From positions 186,001 through 250,000 of the forward strand of contig JAGYIQ010000005.1 of NCBI GenBank assembly GCA_018402565.1: DNA of 64,000 nt, given 5' to 3'. The notes under the pieces are model-generated. The model was given only the letters and a program-made list of their open reading frames with translations, searched no databases and had not been told where the DNA came from. Position 1 is the first letter of the stretch. Every line of letters starts with the position of its first letter. This document shows, one piece after another, positions 38,085 through 46,895 of this stretch. The position numbers and the translations under genes were made by a program. The DNA is from Pirellulaceae bacterium (lineage in GTDB: Bacteria > Planctomycetota > Planctomycetia > Pirellulales > Pirellulaceae).

Positions 38085-38534
38085 ATGAAGTCCAAACGGC
38101 AATCCAGCGAGCCGGAAAAGGCCGATCTGACGCCGATGATCGACATGACGTTCCAATTGATCGCGTTCTTTATGATCCTGATCAATTTTTCGGAGGTCGA
38201 TCGCAGCGAGGACATCGAGCTCCCGTTGAGCGAATTGGCCAAACCGCCGATGGAAGCAGCCCAGCACGAAATGGTGTTGAACCTGCAACCGGATGGAGCA
38301 GTCAGTTACGCCACGACGCGTTTCGCCAGCGGCGATCAGCTCAAGCCCTACTTCGAGCGAAAAATCCGCGATGCGCGTCGCGAGGGTCTGGAGCCCGCCG
38401 ACATTCGGATCGTGATCCGCGCCCATGAGGATACGCCGACGGGTAAGGTGCAAGAGTTGATGGCGGAATGCGAAAAGGCCAGCCTGTCGAACTTCGCCCT
38501 GCGTGTTAAAGAACGAGTCTTGGGCACTCGGTAG
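38085..38534 (+). CDS. ExbD/TolR-type biopolymer transport protein 1
   Basis: The 149-residue protein has a single N-terminal helix with the proton-binding Asp in LTPMIDMTFQLIAFFMILI (Asp20) and a C-terminal periplasmic domain (VLNLQPDGAVSY, IVIRAHEDTPTGKVQELMAE). It partners ExbB. The start ATG has AGGAG nine bases upstream; it begins 11 bases after exbB. Confidence 0.92.
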   Translation: MKSKRQSSEPEKADLTPMIDMTFQLIAFFMILINFSEVDRSEDIELPLSELAKPPMEAAQHEMVLNLQPDGAVSYATTRFASGDQLKPYFERKIRDARREGLEPADIRIVIRAHEDTPTGKVQELMAECEKASLSNFALRVKERVLGTR

Positions 38535-38560
38535 TTGTCTCTCCTTTCTCAGGTCTCGCC

Positions 38561-39061
38561 ATGTTCAACAAGTCGCTCAAGGGCACGACACAAACACCGG
38601 AATTGGAAATGACACCGATGATTGACATCGTGTTCCAATTGCTGGCGTTTTTTATCATGACCTTTCGCATCACCGCCTTGGAGGGCGACTTCAACATCTT
38701 GATGCCGGTCCAATCGGAGGCCCCGTCGGAGCTGGAGGACTTGGATCGCCCTGTCGTGGTGAAGTTGCGTTCGGGCATCAACCGACAGCTGGGCGGGATC
38801 CAAGTCGATGACCAACCGGAGTTTGTCGGTGGCGACATGCTGCAGCGACTGGCCGCCGAGATCCAACAACGGGCCGATCGGCAACAGGATCCCGCGGCGG
38901 ACAGCAAATTGATCGTCGAGTTCGTGATCGATTATGACCTGCGATATTCCGAAACGATCGGCGCCGTCACCGCCGTGACTGGCCGCAAGCTACCCTCGGG
39001 TCAGATCCAGCAGTTGGTCGATTCCATCAAATTCCGCGACCAAGGCGCTCGGCTGGACTGA
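38561..39061 (+). CDS. ExbD/TolR-type biopolymer transport protein 2
   Basis: The 166-residue protein carries MTPMIDIVFQLLAFFIMTF (Asp22) and a periplasmic domain. Two ExbD-type partners with one ExbB are common in planctomycetes and may form a heteromeric channel. It is last in the TPR-TPR-ExbB-ExbD-ExbD operon. No TonB protein is encoded in the window. Confidence 0.92.
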   Translation: MFNKSLKGTTQTPELEMTPMIDIVFQLLAFFIMTFRITALEGDFNILMPVQSEAPSELEDLDRPVVVKLRSGINRQLGGIQVDDQPEFVGGDMLQRLAAEIQQRADRQQDPAADSKLIVEFVIDYDLRYSETIGAVTAVTGRKLPSGQIQQLVDSIKFRDQGARLD

Positions 39062-39440
39062 GCCAGCAAAAAGCGACAAAAACATCTTTGGCAGAAAGCT
39101 CCCAAATCGCCCAAGTCGTGCTCGCGCTCGTGCTCGTAATCCTAATCGAACACAGCATAAAAAACCGCAACTTGGCTCCTATGTCAAGTCCCGATTTATT
39201 TTGCCGGGGGATTGCCGAGTTCGGTAGCCGAGGCTTGGCTCACGAGTAGGGGGCTAATCGCAGGGATTCGCCCACTGACGCGTAAGGGTTACCGGCTGAA
39301 AATCGAGCACAGATGGAAACTGCTGGAGCATTGCATCGTGAACAGGTTGAGGTCTGTCTCGGTCCGAAAATTGCGGGATGTAATTTCGCCCAAGACATTC
39401 CACCTATCTACTCATGTGAACCGACACGAAAGCCAATTTC
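39062..39440. other. Intergenic region, base composition changes
   Basis: Contains CGTGCTCGCGCTCGTGCTCG near 39118 (a degenerate relative of the GAGTAC repeats) and then AT-richer sequence. A plus-strand frame of 95 codons (39212-39499) overlaps the end of the next gene and has no ribosome binding site or family; I do not call it. Confidence 0.5.
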
Positions 39441-40829
39441 TTAAAACGTGGCAAACTTACCAAAGAGAAGTACAAGCTGAGCTTTTTGTCGAACGGTGAG
39501 GATTCCTCCAGATAGTTCTTCAATTCTTTTTCGTTCAATTTGATGTTCGTTCAACATCGACTCGAGAGCATGGACAAATCTCGTCTCCATTTCGACGTGA
39601 ATCGACTCGAATTGTTCCACCTGCTCACCGGAGAGTTCTAAGAAACTTGGCCAGTCAGGAAACGACAGTGGCACCTCTCGCCACCCGAATGCCAACACCA
39701 CCTGATTTTGCAATTGCCTCCAGCGAATTTGCTGCTCCTCCTGTAGTAACTCAAGTAGCAAGCGATTAAAATCCACAGAAGGTTCCTCGTCATTAGCATT
39801 TTTTTCGCGAGCTTCTTTACCTGAAACTGATTTGCCAAGACCGGCGGTATTCGACTCTTGTTCGATCGATAATCCACGACGTCGAAATGAAAAGCGAATG
39901 CTCATTGGCAACGGATGTTCTTTTACGTAGCGGTCTTGTAAGTCACGAATTCGATTGACTTGCGATTTTGTAAGCTCGAGGTTCCCTCGCACCGGTTCTG
40001 TTAGCAATAGTCCGGTTGCAGCGTGAAAATCCATTCGTCCATTTATCATTTGTTCGCCGATCAGGAGTAGGTGTTGGGGCAATACCCCACCGTTTATCTC
40101 TCCACCCGAGGCGGTTTTGGTCAGGCACAGGGGAATTTTCACCGCTCCACGACTCTGAGAATACGCAAACGCAAACACATTGCTTAGTGATGAGTCGAAC
40201 TCGAACGGCTTACCGACGGCCGACTCGAACTGTTGCAACTGCCGAGGTAGCAGCACTTCCTCAAGTCTTTCCTGCCATTGACTGAGCACGTCCTTGAGAT
40301 AGCTTTGCAATCGATTGTCTTGATCCGCAGTTAGACTTGCGAATTTTTCAATACGATTTATTACAACCTGCTTCTGCTGCGCGGTCACCTGCAGCACTTG
40401 CTCGAGTTCCGGGTGTAACCAATAGAAACTACTCTCGACGGAAATATCCGGTTCAGCATCGGTGAAATGCCGAAGCCAATCGGACTTATAAAATTGCAGT
40501 CGTACGTGCTGCCGAAATGTTGCCAATTGTTCAGAATCAAATTCTCGGGTTAAGACCCGCATTAATTCATGACGCTTTGCCTCAGAATCCAAATACCCCG
40601 CCCGACCTACCTCCGTTTTAAGTATTTCACGTCCTTTCAACTGGACTTCCGCATTGAGATTCAGCGGATTGTAGCCCGCGTTAAATAACGCAAAGTAGAT
40701 ATTGATATCCGGCGCCGCGAAGCGCCCGCCAAGCTCGAATTCGCTGTCTAAACTCACGTCTTGCCCGACACAGCAAGCTGCATTAATTTTCAACAGACAA
40801 ACAACAACGAGGACCGTGAGAAGTTTCAT
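39441..40829 (-). CDS. Secreted hypothetical protein in AT-richer island
   Basis: The 462-residue protein has a signal peptide (MKLLTVLVVVCLLKINAACC then VGQ) and is predicted helical, with segments such as TAQQKQVVINRIEKFASLTA, DVLSQWQERLEEVLLPRQLQ, LELTKSQVNRIRDLQDRYVK and FNRLLLELLQEEQQIRWRQL. I do not recognise a family. It might be a lipoprotein, because cysteines lie at the signal end. The start ATG at 40829 is just before the signal sequence. Base composition is clearly lower in GC than the neighbours, suggesting later acquisition. The next gene upstream on the same strand (40953-41441) shares this composition. Confidence 0.6.
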   Translation of the reverse strand: MKLLTVLVVVCLLKINAACCVGQDVSLDSEFELGGRFAAPDINIYFALFNAGYNPLNLNAEVQLKGREILKTEVGRAGYLDSEAKRHELMRVLTREFDSEQLATFRQHVRLQFYKSDWLRHFTDAEPDISVESSFYWLHPELEQVLQVTAQQKQVVINRIEKFASLTADQDNRLQSYLKDVLSQWQERLEEVLLPRQLQQFESAVGKPFEFDSSLSNVFAFAYSQSRGAVKIPLCLTKTASGGEINGGVLPQHLLLIGEQMINGRMDFHAATGLLLTEPVRGNLELTKSQVNRIRDLQDRYVKEHPLPMSIRFSFRRRGLSIEQESNTAGLGKSVSGKEAREKNANDEEPSVDFNRLLLELLQEEQQIRWRQLQNQVVLAFGWREVPLSFPDWPSFLELSGEQVEQFESIHVEMETRFVHALESMLNEHQIERKRIEELSGGILTVRQKAQLVLLFGKFATF

Positions 40830-40952
40830 GCATCCGCTTTCCGAATAGCCGCCAATGACAGCACCCATGGGGAGCCGACGTGCCTGTCTTCCAGTCATTC
40901 CGGTACCGCATGAGCCGCGCTACTTCCAGACAGTGTAGCAGAAATGGCAACA

Positions 40953-41441
40953 CTAGGGAATTAGTTGATTCTCTTTAAAGGTGTACGTGTGAATACCCCA
41001 ATCTTGTATTGGGATACTGTCGACCAACTCAACTACCTTTGCTGAACCAGTCCACTCCGAATTTGCATTTGGCTTGTTTAAGTCACACTCATGGATAACA
41101 GAAGTTGTGTTCGGGGGTACTATAATAGTCTTAAAATAGACGAAACCTTCCTCATTGCCCTGTCGAAGCTGCCACATCAATCGGAAGGTTTTCGGCGTCT
41201 CAGTGTTGTTTGTCACAGCTATTTTGCAATGATATGTTAGTTTTCGCGGCGCATTGTATGGGATTGTCTCGGATGTGCTGCCTTGTTCGGCCACAAAGTT
41301 ATCAAGCAGGGCTTTCGCGTTAAACTTTACGACTACTGGAAGAGGTTGATCTGCAGGTGGAACCACCTGCGAGTAGACTTGCTCCGCCCCGTTCACAAAT
41401 AACACCACGACAATCGCGATTAATTGAATTACCGATCTCAT
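40953..41441 (-). CDS. Small secreted hypothetical protein in AT-richer island
   Basis: A 162-residue protein with a clear signal peptide (RSVIQLIAIVVVLFVNGAEQ then VYSQ) and a single beta-rich domain (LTYHCKIAVTNNTETPKTFR, YFKTIIVPPNTTSVIHECDL) that resembles immunoglobulin-like periplasmic domains where a protein strand contacts a partner. No family recognised. It is lower in GC than the window average. It lies 123 bases upstream of the gene at 39441-40829 on the same strand. Confidence 0.6.
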   Translation of the reverse strand: MRSVIQLIAIVVVLFVNGAEQVYSQVVPPADQPLPVVVKFNAKALLDNFVAEQGSTSETIPYNAPRKLTYHCKIAVTNNTETPKTFRLMWQLRQGNEEGFVYFKTIIVPPNTTSVIHECDLNKPNANSEWTGSAKVVELVDSIPIQDWGIHTYTFKENQLIP

Positions 41442-41957
41442 TCTTGACCCTCATTTGCAAAAAGTACGACAGTGACATTTGAAAAGGGCACGCAACAATT
41501 CAAACGGCCGTTGCGTTGCCTGCCAGGTTCTAGTCCATCAACTATGGATGATAAGAAGAAGAAGAAGAAGAAGTGTCAAGGGGACCTGCAATCCTATTTG
41601 TCACCTTTATTGAGTCACGTTAATTGCTGGTCATGGCGGACATGCAGCCCACGTACATCACGGCGGAGTGATTGAGGGTTTGCTTCTGGTGGTGGATCGG
41701 GTGGTTCCACAATTCTCCGACATGAGCTTAACGGCAAGCCACACCCCCTCAAACAGACAGCCCCCCCGCCACCTGCAACCCGCCCGAACCCAACCTCCCT
41801 GGCCCAGCGGGCCGACACAGTCCGTGCTGGTAGCGTAAGCCACCTTCGTGCCGCTGTGTTTTCTCAAAATTTTCAGAGCCAGCGCGAAGGAAATCGTCCG
41901 CTTGGGCAAATAGAGTTCGGCTACCACGGACGTTCCCCCCCTCGCAGGACTGCCGCC
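41442..41957. other. Intergenic region with AAG microsatellite
   Basis: Holds an (AAG)n tract around 41550-41571 and no gene I can support; short frames here lack ribosome binding sites and family features. This is the divergent control region for the CotH/cytochrome gene and the island genes. Confidence 0.5.
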
Positions 41958-44900
41958 ATGCTGAATTTGCCTCTCCTAACACGCTGCTTTACCGCACACT
42001 ACCTCACAGCACACTACCTCACAGCACACTGCCTCACAGTACACTGCCTCACAGTACACTACCTCACAGTACTCGGTCACCTGTTGCCCGGCCTCGTTCG
42101 ACGGGCCGTCCTGCCATCGTGGGTACAAGCCGCGTTGGCGGGTGCGATCTTGGCCACTGTGGCGCTGGGACCGGCCGTGAGTTGCGGCCGCGAGCCAAAC
42201 GTGGAGGTGGCGGAACAAGAGCCAGGTGCCGACCAGCCTGCCGCGGATCGCAGCGGTCAATTGAGCCTGGCACCGGTTGAGTTGCATTTTTATCTGACCG
42301 CTGAGGAATGGGCGGCGTTGGAACCGGCTCCGCCAGCCGGCTTCCCCGGTCCAGGTGGGCCGCCGGCTCTGGGTGGGCCGCCGGCTCTGGGTGGCCCGCC
42401 GGCTCTGGGCGGCCCGCCGGCTCTGGGCGGTGGACCCGCCGGTCCAGGCCCCGCTGCGGCTGTCGCACCGGAGCGGCCTGGGGTGACCAACCTGTTTGGC
42501 ACGCGCTTCCCGTGGGTCGCGGCCCGTGTGGCGGTGCGAGGTGTGGCGGTACGAGGTGTCACGCCAGCATCGGGCGGCAATCCCGGGCCGGACACGGAGA
42601 CGCGGCCGGCCTTAACCGACCCGGCTGATGGCGGGGCGATCGAGTGCCGCGTGCGGTACGACGGCGACTTCACGTACCTGTTTTCGGCCAGCGGTCCGAA
42701 ACGGCCGTTGTACTTTCAGATGCCTGCTGGGCCAGAGGCAACGGCAGCGTCGCCGGCCTTTCCTTGGCAGGGAACCGATTGGCGCTTGCATGCACTGCTG
42801 TTCGACGCGACAACACTGCGAGAACGAGCAGCGGTGCAGGTGTTTTCTGGCTTGCAAGTTCCAACTCCGAGCATTGCGCACGCAGAAGTGATCCTGCATA
42901 TCGCCGACCAACCTTCGCGCCGGCTGGGATTGTATGCATTGCGCGAGGTCGTCGACGAGGCCTGGGTCGCGCGGCAGGGTCTGCCGGCAGAGGCCTTGCG
43001 ATTGCAGAGCAACGGACTGAATGCTTGGCAGTACTTGGGAGACGAATGGACGGCGTACGCGCCCTTGTTCCGAGTGAATCGGCAGCCGGTCGCAGCGGAG
43101 CAACAGCGGATCATGGCCTTTGCGAAGTTGCTCGGGGCCGCTTCCGCGGATGAATTCAACGCCCAGATCGGCGACTACTTGAATGTCGATGCGTTCCTGC
43201 GGTACGTGGCCGCGCAAGCCATCACCGCCAACGTGACGGGGTTCTCGACGCTGGGTGTCAACGACGTCATTTGTCTGGACATGACCACCGGCCGCTTCAC
43301 CTTTGTGGCCAATGAACTCGAGACGGCCCTGGGCAGCGCGGGCCTGTCGGGAACCGCCGAACAATTGGCCAACCTCAGCGTGTGGCAACCCTACGCGGGG
43401 CCCTGTCCCTTGGTCGATCGCTTGCTGGAGGACCCCGCGCGGCGGACACTTTATCAGCAGATCTTGGAGTCCGCGTTGCGGGACGGCCTCGCGCCCGAGC
43501 GGATCGCGGGGCTGGATCGTGACTTGTCGCAGGCCTCGGCCGAGGCCCGCCAGCGGGAAACCGAGGCGGCGCGGGAACGACAGCGGCAAGCCGCCGCGGC
43601 AGGTGCCCCCGGTTTTGGACCGCCACCGGCCAACGCCGCGACAACGATGGGAATCGCTGCGTTTTTAACCCAGCGGCGGGAGTCGATCCAAAATCAGTTG
43701 GCGGGTGCCACCGGTTATCGCCCCAGTCCCCCGAACATGGGCGGCTTCGGCCAGCGTCAGGGTGCCGCCGCGGCCATCTCGGAGCAGCAGTTCCGCGACA
43801 GTGTCCAGGCTCCGGCCGACTTCCAGGTCACATTGTTCGCGCGGTCGCCGGAGGTGAATTATCCGGTGGCCATCGCAGCCGAGCCCAGCGGGGTGATCTA
43901 CGTCGGGATCGATGAGCAGGGCTCGTTGGGGACGACGCCGGGTGGCGGCCGAGTCGTGCGGTGCGTGGACGAGGACGGGGATGGCGTCATGGATCGTTCG
44001 ACGGTGTTCTGTCGCGTGGATCACGTCCGCGGCGTGGCCTATCGCAACGGCCAGGTCTGGGTCTGTCATCCGCCGCTGCTGTCGGTGTTTCGTGACACAA
44101 ACGGTGACGGCGTGGCCGACGAACAACAGGTCTTGGTCCGCGGCTTGACCACCGAAATGGTCGACACGCGTGGCGGTGACCACACGACCAACTGTGTCCG
44201 CATCGGCATCGATGGCTGGTTGTACATTGGGGCCGGCGATTACGGCGTGCCGGGCGCCGAGGGTCTGGATGGCTCGCGAGTCACGCTGCGTGGCGGCGGG
44301 ATCCTCCGCGTGCGGCCGGATGGCACGGAACTGGAGTTGTTTGCCTCGGGGCTCCGCAATCCCTTCGACATCGCCATCGATCCACTTTTGAATTTATTCA
44401 CGCGGGACAACACCAACGACGGTGGCGGCTGGGACACGCGAATCAGCCAACTGCACGAGTCGGCCGAGTACGGGTACCCGCGTTTGTTTGCGAATTTCTC
44501 CGATGAGATCCTGCCGACCTTGGGGACCTTTGGCGGCGGCGGTGGAACCGGCGGACTGTACGTCGAAGATCCCACGTGGCCAGTCGCCTGGAACCACGCG
44601 CTGTTGACGGGCGACTGGGGACGCAGCGCCGTGTTTCATCATCCGTTGAAGCCGGCTGGGCCAACCTTTGAAATCGTACAAAACGACTTCATCACGGTGC
44701 CACGAGCGACAGGCATGGACATGGATGCCAGCGGGAATTTGTACATCGCCAGTTGGTGGAGCGGCGAAGCTTCGGTGTATGTGGGCCCGCACGTGGGTTT
44801 CGTCACGCGGGTTCGCCCACGCGAGGCAGACGCGCGTGACGTGCCGAACCTGACCGAGCACACGACGCTGGAACTGATGGCAGGATTTCGGACCCCACAG

Positions 44901-46277
44901 GCCGTGTTGCGGTTCCATGTGCAAGGGGAAATCCTGCATCGTGGGATCGATGCGGACACGCAGACGGGCTTGCAGCAGTTGGCGAACGATGTCACCGCGC
45001 CGCTGGCCAGTCGCGTGGCTGCACTGTTTACACTCAAGCAAGGGTTGGGAACGGATTCGCATGCGTTTCTCTTGGAGCAATTGGCCGACGAAGCGTTGCG
45101 CGAGTTCGCCATCCGCACCTTGACCGATCGCCGCTCGCAATTGGCGGGTTTGAGCAGTGCGGCGTTTGTGCCCTACCTGCACGATCCCAACCCAAGAGTG
45201 GTGGTCCAAGCCATCATCGCCTTGGGACGATTGAACGATCCGCAAGCCGTGGATGCGTTGCTGCCCTTGATCGACGACGCGGTGCTGACTTCCATCGATC
45301 CCGGCCGTCCCCTCTCAGCGGCGGTGATTCCCCACTTGGCGGTCCAGGCCGCCGTGAGACTGGGTGGGACCGCGCGTTGTTTGGCGGCATTGGACGGACC
45401 GCATTGGCAGGCGGCGTTACGTGTCATGCGGTACCAATACGACTCGCAAGTCGTCCAGGGCCTGAGTCAACGGCTGAATGGGGAGCGAGATCTGGATCGC
45501 CGCATTCAGATCTTGCTGACACTGATTCGCCTGTACCAACGCGAGACGCCCTACGATGGCTCGTGGTGGGGCATTCGCCCCGACACAACCGGCCCATTCT
45601 ATGACCCGCAGGTCTGGGCGGAGAGCGAGACCATCGAGCGGATCATCCGCCAATCGCTGGAGACGGCCGATGCCGAAACGCAAACGCGTTTGTTGGCGGA
45701 GTTGCGTCGCCATCAAGTGCCTTGGTCCGACCTGCCAGACGCTCCAGCGGCCGACCTCCAAGCGACAGACCCGATTGTGGTACCTGTGGTCGACCGCAAC
45801 AATCCGCGTCAAATCGGCAACCTGGAATACGCGGCGGCACGTCAGCAAACGCTGACGCACTTGCCGAACGCCAATCCTCAGGCGGGCGCGCAGTTGTTCC
45901 AAGCCCGCTCTTGCGTGGCCTGTCATACCTCGGCCGCGGGCCAGCAACCCGTCGGACCGCATTTAGCGGATATCGGAAAACGATACCTATCCGAAGAATT
46001 GATTGAGTCGATCTTGAAGCCCAGTGAGAAGATTGCCCAGGGTTACGAAACGCAGATGTTTTTGTTGTCCGATGGACAAGTGGTCACGGGATTTGTGATC
46101 AGCGAAACCGGTCGGCAGATCTGGGTGCGGGACAGCCAAGGCCTGACTTACAAGTTGGACCGGAGCGAGATCGAGGAACGGCGGCGTCAACCGCTGTCGG
46201 CCATGCCGGTGGGCTTGGTGGACAGTCTGGAGCCGCAGGAGCTGGCCGACCTGATCGCCTACTTGCAATCCCTTTGA
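41958..46277 (+). CDS. Giant secreted CotH / beta-propeller / cytochrome c fusion
   Basis: The 1439-residue protein begins with an unusual repeat (TAHYLTAHYLTAHCLTVHCL..., 15-bp tandem units), an export helix and a possible lipobox (GPAVSC). The domains in order are: a Gly/Pro/Ala linker with PPALGG repeats (about 130-155); a CotH-like domain (about 170-510; GDYLNVDAFLRYVAAQAITA, FVANELETAL); a PVC-type six-bladed propeller (about 610-950; GGDHTTNCVRIGIDGWLYIG, GLRNPFDIAIDP); a HEAT-like helical region; and a C-terminal PVC-type heme domain with CVACH at residues 1319-1323. CotH domains are often protein kinases in secretion systems, but the catalytic residues are not obvious here. It is followed by ECF sigma and anti-sigma genes. 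I infer an exported redox or binding protein; role unknown. Confidence 0.8.
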   Translation: MLNLPLLTRCFTAHYLTAHYLTAHCLTVHCLTVHYLTVLGHLLPGLVRRAVLPSWVQAALAGAILATVALGPAVSCGREPNVEVAEQEPGADQPAADRSGQLSLAPVELHFYLTAEEWAALEPAPPAGFPGPGGPPALGGPPALGGPPALGGPPALGGGPAGPGPAAAVAPERPGVTNLFGTRFPWVAARVAVRGVAVRGVTPASGGNPGPDTETRPALTDPADGGAIECRVRYDGDFTYLFSASGPKRPLYFQMPAGPEATAASPAFPWQGTDWRLHALLFDATTLRERAAVQVFSGLQVPTPSIAHAEVILHIADQPSRRLGLYALREVVDEAWVARQGLPAEALRLQSNGLNAWQYLGDEWTAYAPLFRVNRQPVAAEQQRIMAFAKLLGAASADEFNAQIGDYLNVDAFLRYVAAQAITANVTGFSTLGVNDVICLDMTTGRFTFVANELETALGSAGLSGTAEQLANLSVWQPYAGPCPLVDRLLEDPARRTLYQQILESALRDGLAPERIAGLDRDLSQASAEARQRETEAARERQRQAAAAGAPGFGPPPANAATTMGIAAFLTQRRESIQNQLAGATGYRPSPPNMGGFGQRQGAAAAISEQQFRDSVQAPADFQVTLFARSPEVNYPVAIAAEPSGVIYVGIDEQGSLGTTPGGGRVVRCVDEDGDGVMDRSTVFCRVDHVRGVAYRNGQVWVCHPPLLSVFRDTNGDGVADEQQVLVRGLTTEMVDTRGGDHTTNCVRIGIDGWLYIGAGDYGVPGAEGLDGSRVTLRGGGILRVRPDGTELELFASGLRNPFDIAIDPLLNLFTRDNTNDGGGWDTRISQLHESAEYGYPRLFANFSDEILPTLGTFGGGGGTGGLYVEDPTWPVAWNHALLTGDWGRSAVFHHPLKPAGPTFEIVQNDFITVPRATGMDMDASGNLYIASWWSGEASVYVGPHVGFVTRVRPREADARDVPNLTEHTTLELMAGFRTPQAVLRFHVQGEILHRGIDADTQTGLQQLANDVTAPLASRVAALFTLKQGLGTDSHAFLLEQLADEALREFAIRTLTDRRSQLAGLSSAAFVPYLHDPNPRVVVQAIIALGRLNDPQAVDALLPLIDDAVLTSIDPGRPLSAAVIPHLAVQAAVRLGGTARCLAALDGPHWQAALRVMRYQYDSQVVQGLSQRLNGERDLDRRIQILLTLIRLYQRETPYDGSWWGIRPDTTGPFYDPQVWAESETIERIIRQSLETADAETQTRLLAELRRHQVPWSDLPDAPAADLQATDPIVVPVVDRNNPRQIGNLEYAAARQQTLTHLPNANPQAGAQLFQARSCVACHTSAAGQQPVGPHLADIGKRYLSEELIESILKPSEKIAQGYETQMFLLSDGQVVTGFVISETGRQIWVRDSQGLTYKLDRSEIEERRRQPLSAMPVGLVDSLEPQELADLIAYLQSL

Positions 46278-46334
46278 CCTCGATTTAGGGTCAGGTGGCG
46301 GGTGCTTGGACCGGGGCGATTCAGACGGCAAACG

Positions 46335-46895
46335 ATGGACGAAGACGACGAGATTCGAAGGCTGCGACAGCGGGACCCCCAGGCCTGGGAGCGTCTCTAC
46401 CGGGACGGTTGTCGTCGGACTTATCGCGTTCTGTTCCATGTGACCAAGGCCGAGGCCGCGGTGTTGGAGGAACTCAACCAGAGCGTCTGGTTGGCGGCGA
46501 TGGAGACGATCGAGCGGTTTGATGCCACGCGTGGCACCCCGTCGGAGTGGCTCATGGGCATCGCGCGGCTGCAAGGCTTGGGATACCTGCGGCGGCAGTA
46601 CCGTCGCCGTGTGTTTTCCGTCGCGGGGGCCGTGGAGACCTGGGAGGCGCCGAACCGCGAAAGAGATGAAGCGTCGGCCCACGAGCAGAGCGGCCTGTTG
46701 CGGGCCTGCATCGAAGCCTTGCCCGAACCATGGCAGTTTGTGCTGCGTCAGAAGTACGAAGTAGGTTTGTCAGTGAAAGAAATCGCCGACTTGTGTGGCT
46801 CCAGTGCGAAGGCGGTGGAATCGATTTTGTCGCGGGCCAGAAACCGGTTGCGGGAATGGGTGGCCGAAACACGAGCGGCGGAGGAGTCGGCATGA
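46335..46895 (+). CDS. ECF-type RNA polymerase sigma factor
   Basis: The 186-residue sigma-70-family protein has region 2 near residues 15-80 (RDPQAWERLYRDGCRRTYRV, ELNQSVWLAAMETIERFDAT, PSEWLMGIARLQGLGYLRRQ) and a region 4 helix-turn-helix (VKEIADLCGSSAKAVESILS). It probably directs transcription of stress or envelope genes, possibly including the CotH gene. The ATG at 46335 is 57 bases after the CotH gene. It overlaps the downstream gene by ATGA, typical of sigma/anti-sigma pairs. Confidence 0.88.
   Translation: MDEDDEIRRLRQRDPQAWERLYRDGCRRTYRVLFHVTKAEAAVLEELNQSVWLAAMETIERFDATRGTPSEWLMGIARLQGLGYLRRQYRRRVFSVAGAVETWEAPNRERDEASAHEQSGLLRACIEALPEPWQFVLRQKYEVGLSVKEIADLCGSSAKAVESILSRARNRLREWVAETRAAEESA

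Noticed and set aside
39212..39499. Plus-strand frame of 95 codons in the intergenic region
   Set aside because: No ribosome binding site, no recognised domain, and overlap with the end of the secreted protein gene on the other strand.
41472..41675. 67-codon frame with polylysine (DKKKKKKKCQ)
   Set aside because: Comes from an AAG microsatellite and has no ribosome binding site.
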